Shown: piece after piece, positions 1 to 5,757 of the stretch | Numbering within the stretch: the stretch's first letter is position 1 | Layout: the number at the start of each line of letters is the position of its first letter | Source: an uncultured Bacteroidales bacterium | Lineage (GTDB): Bacteria > Bacteroidota > Bacteroidia > Bacteroidales > UBA932 | Reading direction: 5' to 3' | Assembly (NCBI GenBank): GCA_946405485.1 | Contig: CAMJHJ010000105.1 | Span: 1-8,180, forward strand | Length of the DNA stretch: 8,180 bases | Notes under the pieces: model-generated | Databases searched by the model: none | Seen by the model: only the letters and a program-made list of their open reading frames with translations | What the model was told of the DNA's origin: nothing | Program-made: the position numbers and the translations under genes

Positions 1-923
1 TATCCCTTCAATGCCGCGAAGGCGGCATCCGCCTTGGCCGGAGTACCGAAAGCCTCGAGCAGCTCCTCGGCAGGCGCCTTGTTGATGATGCCGGGCGCGG
101 AGAACTTGGCCTCCGGCGGATTCTCCACATAACCCAACACGAAGATCAACTCTTCGCTTTTGCCAGCTTCCAGCGTCAGGTCGAAACGGTGCGAGGCGAC
201 CGGGCTCCAGCCATGGGCAACCGAGTTGCCGGATGTGCCGGCGAACACCTGCTGAGGGGTGTCGAAACCATTATAAGGCCCCAGGAAGGTTTCCCGGTCG
301 GTATCGAAACCGCCGAAGGGACGGTTGGCGCCGAAGAAGGCATAATGGTCCCGGCGTTCGCGATATTCAGTCTTGTGGTAAAGGATGCGGTCTCCGACTT
401 CGACTTCACCGGTGGATAGATTCCGCTGGAAATTCTCCATGTCGGTGGAGGCGTTCCAGAGGCACCATTCCACGAAAGACCACAACTGCACGCGCTTCAC
501 CGCGGCGCCGGTATTGGTCAGGCGCACCCGGTGCACCTCGCAGCGGCCTCCTTGCGGCACGAAGAAAAGCACTTCACAGCGCAGGCCGCCTTTCTCGCCG
601 ATGATACGGGTATAACCCATCCCATGCCGGCATTCATAACGGTCCAAAGGCGTCTTGCAAGGCTTCCAGCCGGGATTCCAGACGCTGTCTCCGTCCTTGA
701 TGTAATAATAGCGTCCCCCGCTGTCCATCGGCACGCCGTTGTAACGGTAGCGCAGGATACGGCGGAATTTGGCGTCCTTGCAGAAGCAATAGCCGCCGGC
801 TGTATTGGAAACCAGGGAAAAGAAATCTTCGCAGCCCAGATAGTTGATCCAGGGCCAAGGAGTTGCGGGATCGGTAATTACGAATTCCCGTACGTCGTCA
901 TCGAAATAACCGTACTGTTTCAT
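1..923 (-). CDS. GH94 cellobiose phosphorylase, N-terminal part (3' end outside window)
   Basis: Predicted cytoplasmic enzyme that phosphorolyses cellobiose to alpha-glucose-1-phosphate and glucose. The window holds 307 codons; the rest runs off the left edge. The first residues (MKQYGYFDDD, then TPWPWINYLG at 21-30, SNTAGGY at 39-45 and RYRYNGVP at 58-65) follow the N-terminal signature of GH94 cellobiose phosphorylases. Further typical stretches are ECRHGMGYT (97-105), FVEWCLWNAS (150-159), NFQRNLSTGEVEV (164-176) and YHKTEYRERRDHYA (182-195). This is the beta-sandwich domain; the helical catalytic domain with the general-acid Asp lies outside, so activity and specificity cannot be checked here. 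There is no signal peptide, which fits the cytoplasm. The ATG at 923-921 lies 3 bases after the upstream TAA, in the same frame (TAA CAG ATG), so translation is probably coupled. Cellodextrin phosphorylase is the main alternative but matches the N-terminus less well. Confidence 0.93.
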   Translation of the reverse strand, partial: MKQYGYFDDDVREFVITDPATPWPWINYLGCEDFFSLVSNTAGGYCFCKDAKFRRILRYRYNGVPMDSGGRYYYIKDGDSVWNPGWKPCKTPLDRYECRHGMGYTRIIGEKGGLRCEVLFFVPQGGRCEVHRVRLTNTGAAVKRVQLWSFVEWCLWNASTDMENFQRNLSTGEVEVGDRILYHKTEYRERRDHYAFFGANRPFGGFDTDRETFLGPYNGFDTPQQVFAGTSGNSVAHGWSPVASHRFDLTLEAGKSEELIFVLGYVENPPEAKFSAPGIINKAPAEELLEAFGTPAKADAAFAALKG

Positions 924-926
924 CTG

Positions 927-3470
927 TTATTCTTGGATCCAGGCTTGCACTTCCCTGCCCCAGGGCTTGACGACCGCTTCTTCCCAAGGACCTTCCGAAG
1001 AAGCTTCCTTGGTCAGCATCGAGCAAGTCTCGACTTTATCCGAAATACTCCAGGTCAGCATCGAGATACCCCGTGCCGTCGCCCAGTCGCTCCAGGCCTT
1101 CCAGGATTCTGCATCCACCGGCCCGTCGCCGGTCGCCTCGCAGGCGGCACACTCCGATATGAAAACCGGAATGCCCGCGGCCAGGGCCGCATCGCAGCGC
1201 TCCCGCAGATACTCCTTGTGCGTGGCCGCATAGAAATGGACCGTATACATCAGGTTGTCGTATCCCGTCACGGGATCCTCCGGGACAAGGTGGATGTCCT
1301 GGTCCCAGTGCGGACAGCCCATCAGGATCAGGGGATGCACCGTGGAGATGCTGTCAATCAAGGCGCAGAGCTCCTCTGCGTAGGCTTTCAGGTCCGCCCA
1401 ACTGTCCTCCACCGGCTCGTTGTAGAGCTCGTAGATCACATTGGGACAATCCGCATAGCGGGTCGCAACCGTCGTGAAGAATTCCTTCGCCTCTTCCTTG
1501 TGCAGGACATGCGAATGCCAGTCCACGACGACATAGCAGCCGCTGGCGATGGCGCCGTCCACGACCCCGTACAGGCAGTCCAGCGCAAAGCCGGGCTCAC
1601 CCATGTAACCTCCATGGATACCGGGATTGTCCGCTTTGGCATGGTCGTCGGCGCCGATGGCGGCCCGGACGATCCGCACGCCCCAGTCCTCCGCCAGCGT
1701 CTTGACTGCATCCGCGTTGTAGAAACGGGGCCAGATGTTGTGCCAGCCAAAACTGACTCCCCGGAAGACGACCGGGACTTCGGTCTCCCGCTCTTTGAGC
1801 GTCGTGCCGTCCACATAAAGGCCGGCCAGGGGCTCCGGTTCAGGAGTGGCAGCCTTGTCGGTGCCCTTGAAGAGCACGAAAGCCAATTCCAGCAGCATGA
1901 GTATGCCCAACACCGCAAGCACGCCCCGCATCACGGCCGGAAGGCCCTTGAAGAGGGATTTCGCATCGGCGGACGACTGCGGGGCCGGCGATGGGTTGAG
2001 GGGAGCCTTCCCCGACAGGGTTCTTTCCGGCTCCCCGATGCCCGCGCCGGACCGCTCCAAGTCCGCCGCTGCCGAATCTTCTTCGCCCGTCAAGCCGCGC
2101 TTGACCGCCAGTTCCTCCTGGATCCGGTCCATGCGCTTGCGCGTCAGGGGATAGAAAAACACGATGACCACGGCCAGCGCGGCCACGGCGGCCGGAACCC
2201 AGCTCATCAGGATCTTCAGCCCCTGGATGGCTTCGGGTGTCTGCACGGCGCCGGCGGCCGTATTGTAGCCGAACGCCTGCAGGATCCACATCACGGCTGC
2301 GCCGCCGAACGCGCCTCCGAACTTCTGCGCCATCGAGGCGGAGGAGAAGATCAGACCGGTGGAAGCGGTCCCGTCACGGTTCTCTGCGAAGTCGCTGACA
2401 TCCGCGTACATGCTCCACACGAGCGGAGAAATCACGCCCGTAAAGATACTGATGACGACCTGCAGGACCAGCATCCACCAGTAGCCGCTGCCGGACACCG
2501 GGATGTAGAAGAACAGGATGCTCAGGACGATGAGGGCTGCGAAAGACAGCATGTAGGTGGTCTTCTTTCCCAGCTTGGCGGAGAGCGGCACGGCCAGGGC
2601 CACGCCGATCATGTTGCATACCTCTCCGATGGAGAGGAACAGTCCCGCATAGAAAAGGAAACTCAGGCTGCCCAGCTGGAGATGGACATTCTGCCCGATT
2701 ACATCGTTGAAGAAATAAGCGACGGTGCTACCCCGGACCGTATTGAAGAGGTTGGAGCAAAGCGCGGCTCCGATCAGGATCCACCAGGGCGCATTCTTGA
2801 GCAAGAGTTTCAAGTCGCTGCCCACCGAAACGGTGCTGACGGTATGGAGTTTCTCCCGCGTCATCCCGAAACAAAGCAGGAAGAGCAGCAGGCAGACCGT
2901 GGCGATCACCCACATCGCATGCGCCCAGCCACCCGTCGTACCATAACCGCCGAGGGCGTTGCACAGGGGTTCCCAGCAGAAAAGCGCGATGAAACTGCCG
3001 CCATACGCGAAGAACATGCGGTAGGAACTGAGGACCGTCTTGGTGTCCGAATCATCGGTCATCACGCCCAGCATCGCCCCATAGGGCACGTTGATGCCGG
3101 TATAGACCGTCATCATCAGGATATAGGTCACATAGGCCCAGACCAGCTTCATCGTCGGGCTGGCGTCCGGCGTCGTGAAGAGCAGGATGCCGCTCAGGGC
3201 GAAAGGCAGCGCCATCAGCAGCAGGTAGGGGCGGTACTTGCCCCAGCGCGTGCGGGTGCGGTCCGCCAGGATGCCCATCATCGGGTCGCTGACGGCGTCC
3301 CAGATACGGGTTACGACCAGCAGGAGGGCCACCTGGTCCAGGCGCAGGCCGAAAATATTGCTATAAAAGAAGGGGAGGTAATAGGAGAATATCTTCCAGA
3401 ACATCGAGGATGACATATCCCCGAAGCCGTATCCTACTTTTTCCGCAAAGGAGGTCCGGATCTTTCCCAT
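927..3470 (-). CDS. GPH-family sugar:cation symporter fused to a C-terminal GH5 endo-beta-1,4-glucanase
   Basis: One uninterrupted 847-residue protein. Residues 1-442 form a glycoside-pentoside-hexuronide:cation symporter of MelB type: about 12 hydrophobic segments, with the conserved TRIWDAVSDPMMGILADRT stretch at 54-72 containing Asp58 and Asp62. Residues 443-512 are a charged, Pro/Ser/Ala-rich linker beginning RKRMDRIQEE. Residues 514-535 form an additional hydrophobic helix. Residues about 548-847 form a GH5 catalytic domain, resembling subfamily 2 cellulases (RGVSFGWHN at 570-578, HWDQDIHLV at 721-729, ATGDGP at 779-784). All usual GH5 active-site residues are present: Arg602, His652, Asn684, acid/base Glu685, His745, Tyr747, nucleophile Glu773 and Trp807. 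Both ends of a 12-helix GPH protein are cytoplasmic, so the 13th helix should place the hydrolase in the periplasm. Predicted role: trim gluco(manno)oligosaccharides next to the importer. Typical GPH transporters are about 450-500 residues, so this is a true extension. The ATG is one base after the GH130 stop codon. Confidence 0.95.
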   Translation of the reverse strand: MGKIRTSFAEKVGYGFGDMSSSMFWKIFSYYLPFFYSNIFGLRLDQVALLLVVTRIWDAVSDPMMGILADRTRTRWGKYRPYLLLMALPFALSGILLFTTPDASPTMKLVWAYVTYILMMTVYTGINVPYGAMLGVMTDDSDTKTVLSSYRMFFAYGGSFIALFCWEPLCNALGGYGTTGGWAHAMWVIATVCLLLFLLCFGMTREKLHTVSTVSVGSDLKLLLKNAPWWILIGAALCSNLFNTVRGSTVAYFFNDVIGQNVHLQLGSLSFLFYAGLFLSIGEVCNMIGVALAVPLSAKLGKKTTYMLSFAALIVLSILFFYIPVSGSGYWWMLVLQVVISIFTGVISPLVWSMYADVSDFAENRDGTASTGLIFSSASMAQKFGGAFGGAAVMWILQAFGYNTAAGAVQTPEAIQGLKILMSWVPAAVAALAVVIVFFYPLTRKRMDRIQEELAVKRGLTGEEDSAAADLERSGAGIGEPERTLSGKAPLNPSPAPQSSADAKSLFKGLPAVMRGVLAVLGILMLLELAFVLFKGTDKAATPEPEPLAGLYVDGTTLKERETEVPVVFRGVSFGWHNIWPRFYNADAVKTLAEDWGVRIVRAAIGADDHAKADNPGIHGGYMGEPGFALDCLYGVVDGAIASGCYVVVDWHSHVLHKEEAKEFFTTVATRYADCPNVIYELYNEPVEDSWADLKAYAEELCALIDSISTVHPLILMGCPHWDQDIHLVPEDPVTGYDNLMYTVHFYAATHKEYLRERCDAALAAGIPVFISECAACEATGDGPVDAESWKAWSDWATARGISMLTWSISDKVETCSMLTKEASSEGPWEEAVVKPWGREVQAWIQE
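930..1829 (-). other. GH5 endo-beta-1,4-glucanase domain, probably subfamily 2 (residues 548-847)
   Basis: Full-length GH5 TIM barrel of about 300 residues with all eight family residues in order: Arg602 (VVRAA-like IVRAAIG), His652 (VVDWHSH), Asn684-Glu685 (YELYNEP), His745 and Tyr747 (YTVHFYA), Glu773 (FISECA) and Trp807 (LTWSIS). The local sequence follows bacterial subfamily 2 cellulases rather than subfamily 7 or 8 mannanases, so the expected bond is beta-1,4-glucosidic, possibly within glucomannan. Subfamily assignment is from motif memory, not from a tree. Confidence 0.82.
1866..1931 (-). other. 13th transmembrane helix joining transporter and hydrolase (residues 514-535)
   Basis: The segment starting MRGVLAVLGILMLLELAFVL is a continuous hydrophobic run of membrane-spanning length. 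It sits after about 70 hydrophilic residues that follow transporter helix 12 and before a short Pro/Glu linker (TPEPEPLAG, 542-550). It resembles an N-terminal signal anchor with a Met-Arg start, suggesting that the fusion retained the export signal of a once separate GH5 enzyme. No convincing signal-peptidase site follows it, so it is probably an uncleaved anchor. Topology is inferred and has not been computed. Confidence 0.8.
2145..3470 (-). other. GPH symporter domain (residues 1-442)
   Basis: Hydrophobic segments read by eye lie near residues 21-42, 46-68, 79-101, 107-137, 148-169, 181-204, 227-254, 268-296, 304-325, 329-358, 369-401 and 414-442, which gives 12. The loop between segments 2 and 3 (ADRTRTRWGKYRPY, 69-82) is strongly basic, as expected for a cytoplasmic loop, and the tail after segment 12 begins RKRMDR, also cytoplasmic by the positive-inside rule. 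The substrate is not readable from sequence; the operon suggests Man-Glc, mannobiose or cellobiose-type disaccharides (inference). Confidence 0.85.
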
Positions 3471-3471
3471 A

Positions 3472-4635
3472 TCACTGGTTGTTGAGATTCTTGTCGATCA
3501 GACGGTTCAGCGCTTCGACGGAGAGGCTGGTCCGCAGACCGTCCGGCTCCGTATGCAGGCAATAATCCACGAGCCGGTCCAGGCTGGAGACGGCCACGTG
3601 CAGGCGGGTGTCACTGGAAGCATAATAAATGTAGACGGTACCGTCCTCATCTGCGATCCAGCCGTTGGAGAAAAGGACATTCATCACATCCCCGACATAT
3701 TCTTCACCTTCCGGCGCCATGAAGAATCCCGCAGGTTCCGCAATCACGCGGGACGGGTCGTCCAAGGCGGTCATATACAGATACAGGACATAACGGAGGC
3801 CGCTCGCGCAACCCCGCACGCCGTGTGCCAGATGCAGCCAGCCCCGGTCCGTCTTGATTGGCGCCGGACCTTCCCCGTTCTTACATTCCTTGATGGTATG
3901 ATAGTGGCGGGCGTTGATGATTATCTCTTCCGTCACGACCGCATGCTCCATCGAATCCACCAGAGCCCAACCGATGCCGCCGCCGTTCCCGGCGTCGATG
4001 AAACCATCCTGCGGACGTGTATAAAGGGCATATTTCCCTTCCACGAACTCGGGATGCAAGACCACATTCCGCTGCTGGTTCTTGGACTGGAGGTCGGGAA
4101 GGCGCTCCCAGTTCACGAGGTCCTTCGTCCGGGCGATGCCCGCTGCGGCGACAGCGGAAGAGAGGTCTCCCGGAGCAGCCGCCGGATCTTTCCGCTCCAC
4201 GCAGAACAGGCCATAGATCCAGCCGTCCTCATGAGCCGTCAGACGCATGTCATACACATTCGTCGCAGGCTCGCCCCATTCCGGCATCGTAACCGGCCGG
4301 TCCCAAAAATGGAAATTGTCCACCCCGTTCGGGCTCTCCGCAACTGCGAAGAAACTCTTCCGGTCAGCCCCTTCCACACGCACCATCAGCACATATTTCC
4401 CATTCCACTTGATGGCACCGGCATTCAAGGTCGCATGGATGCCGAAACGCTCCATCAGGTAGGGATTCGTCTGCTCATCCAAGTCATAGCGCCAGAACAA
4501 AGGGGCATGTTCCGCCGTCAGGATGGGATATTTATAACGCTCGTAGACGCCGTTCCCCTCCAGGGGTTCGTTCGGACGCGCAATCAATTGCTCGTGGTTC
4601 CAGGTCAGGTCGACCAGTCTTTCGTTGAATGTCAT
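3472..4635 (-). CDS. mgp: GH130 4-O-beta-D-mannosyl-D-glucose phosphorylase
   Basis: Predicted cytoplasmic enzyme that converts Man-beta-1,4-Glc and phosphate to alpha-mannose-1-phosphate and glucose, the disaccharide step of bacterial mannan breakdown. The 387-residue length is typical for GH130 subfamily 1. The sequence closely follows the mannosylglucose phosphorylase of Bacteroides fragilis as I remember it: TNVYDMRLTAHEDGWIYG (125-142) carries the catalytic Asp129 (Asp131 in the B. fragilis enzyme). Other family stretches are GDLSSAVAAAGIARTKD (156-172), YTRPQDGF (205-212), ARHYHTIKE (242-250), WLHLAHGVRG (266-275) and YYASSDTRLHVA (337-348), which supply phosphate- and sugar-binding residues. 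There is no signal peptide. The gene starts 4 bases after the GH26 stop, and its TGA is followed one base later by the transporter ATG. A mannobiose/mannan-oligosaccharide phosphorylase (GH130 subfamily 2) is the alternative; the length and motifs favour subfamily 1. Confidence 0.93.
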   Translation of the reverse strand: MTFNERLVDLTWNHEQLIARPNEPLEGNGVYERYKYPILTAEHAPLFWRYDLDEQTNPYLMERFGIHATLNAGAIKWNGKYVLMVRVEGADRKSFFAVAESPNGVDNFHFWDRPVTMPEWGEPATNVYDMRLTAHEDGWIYGLFCVERKDPAAAPGDLSSAVAAAGIARTKDLVNWERLPDLQSKNQQRNVVLHPEFVEGKYALYTRPQDGFIDAGNGGGIGWALVDSMEHAVVTEEIIINARHYHTIKECKNGEGPAPIKTDRGWLHLAHGVRGCASGLRYVLYLYMTALDDPSRVIAEPAGFFMAPEGEEYVGDVMNVLFSNGWIADEDGTVYIYYASSDTRLHVAVSSLDRLVDYCLHTEPDGLRTSLSVEALNRLIDKNLNNQ

Positions 4636-4639
4636 AGGC

Positions 4640-5755
4640 CTAAAGATTCAATAACACGATATCTTCTTTCTCGCTGAATGCCTTGAAATCAGCGGCATGC
4701 TCAAACCCTTCCCAGGGAGCATAAAAGTGAGTAGGCTTATCGCAGGCGTTGCGCCAAGTCAACACATAGGCGATCGGACGGTCCTGGATCGTCGGATACA
4801 GGGCCTCCGTCCACCAATGAGGGTCGGGAAGGCCTTCGAAACCGGTTTCCGACAGGCAGATGAGTTTGCCGTGCTCCTCTCCCAGGCGGGTCAGGTAAGC
4901 CAGGGCGCTGCCGACCTGCTCCTTATAACGGGCTACGGCAGCCTCGATGCCGTCTTCGCCCAGGTAGGTGTAGCAGTCGAGGCCCATCAGGTCCACGACG
5001 TCGTCGCCGGGCCAGCGCTCCATGTACATCGCCTCGTCGGACTCCCGTCCGGGCGAATAGCACCAGACGATGTTGTCCATCCCGCGCTCTACGGCCAGGT
5101 AGTCATGGGTCATGCGGAACAGGGCAACATATTCTTCCACCGTGCAGTGGTCGCGGCCCCACCAGAACCAGCTGCCGGTGTGCTCGTGCCAGGGACGGAA
5201 GATGAAGGGAATGCGCTTCCCGTCGGCGTTGCGCAGCGTGTCGAAGAAGTCTCCCACCGCCTGCAGCCAGGACTGGAACTTTGCCTCGCATTCCCCGCCC
5301 GGGAGCACCGAAGCGACGGCCCGGCCGGCCGGCATCCCCCAGGCGTCTTCGCCGGTCAGGGGATTCCAGGGGTGCCAGGAGAAGGTGACGATGCCTCCGC
5401 GGGCGACATGGGTCAGCGCGGCGCGGCGCATCAGTTCGAAGGGGACCTGGTCCAGGTTGGCGGTCCGGCCCAGTTCGAGGGCACCGAGGTCGAAACCGAC
5501 CACGGCGGGAAAACAACCGGAGACATCCCGGACATCGGAACGCTCCAGCGGATCACCCGCAACATCCTCCACTTTCCAGGCATGGCCATAAGAAAGGTCA
5601 TCCTGGTGACCGTAAAGGATCTTACCCTCGGCGACGGACGCCTGCAGGCGGTCCAGCAACTGCTGGCGGGGGGAAGCCGTCGGGCCCCCGTCCCCACAGG
5701 AAGCGAGGACGAGGACTGCGGCGGCAGTTAGTACAGGTTTCAGTACGTATCTCAT
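4640..5755 (-). CDS. GH26 endo-beta-1,4-mannanase, lipoprotein
   Basis: Predicted mannan- or glucomannan-cleaving enzyme anchored to a membrane by lipidation. The 371-residue protein opens with a lipoprotein signal peptide (MRYVLKP, hydrophobic run, then LASC with the lipidated Cys20). The GH26 barrel follows from about residue 34: ILYGHQDDLSYGHAW (46-60), VVGFDLGALELG (85-96) and TFSWHPWNPL (124-133). FIFRPWHEHTGSWFWWGR (184-201) holds acid/base Glu191, and ICLSETGFEG (299-308) holds nucleophile Glu303. Length and catalytic residues look intact. Residues after Cys20 (GDGG) contain a single acidic residue, so it is unclear whether the enzyme is surface-exposed or faces the periplasm. The ATG follows the preceding TGA by two bases (TGA AT ATG). 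In the B. fragilis mannan cluster, as recalled, the mannanase also directly precedes the GH130 gene. Endo- versus mannobiose-releasing action cannot be told from sequence. Confidence 0.94.
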   Translation of the reverse strand: MRYVLKPVLTAAAVLVLASCGDGGPTASPRQQLLDRLQASVAEGKILYGHQDDLSYGHAWKVEDVAGDPLERSDVRDVSGCFPAVVGFDLGALELGRTANLDQVPFELMRRAALTHVARGGIVTFSWHPWNPLTGEDAWGMPAGRAVASVLPGGECEAKFQSWLQAVGDFFDTLRNADGKRIPFIFRPWHEHTGSWFWWGRDHCTVEEYVALFRMTHDYLAVERGMDNIVWCYSPGRESDEAMYMERWPGDDVVDLMGLDCYTYLGEDGIEAAVARYKEQVGSALAYLTRLGEEHGKLICLSETGFEGLPDPHWWTEALYPTIQDRPIAYVLTWRNACDKPTHFYAPWEGFEHAADFKAFSEKEDIVLLNL

Positions 5756-5757
5756 AT

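Noticed and set aside
531..3413. A 960-codon open frame on the plus strand, antisense to the transporter-GH5 and GH94 genes.
   Set aside because: Its translation is rich in Arg, His, Gln, Gly and Asp with no recognisable domain, while the opposite strand encodes two clear protein families. It stays open because the GC-rich codons of the minus-strand genes rarely give stops in this frame, and both genes happen to share one phase.
927..3470. The transporter-GH5 fusion considered as a sequencing or assembly error joining two genes.
   Set aside because: The frame is continuous with consistent codon use through a sensible linker and membrane helix, and no remnant start or stop is seen at the join other than Met514. 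Read-level confirmation is not possible here.
3553..4677. A 374-codon plus-strand open frame opposite the GH130 gene.
   Set aside because: It lies antisense to a well-matched phosphorylase, has no recognisable motifs and has the same His/Arg-rich shadow composition.
4697..5731. A 344-codon plus-strand open frame opposite the GH26 lipoprotein.
   Set aside because: It is a shadow of the GH26 gene in codon composition and has no domain or signal of its own.
924..5757. Intergenic promoters, terminators or riboswitches between the operon genes.
   Set aside because: The gaps are only 1 to 4 bases, with no room for such elements.
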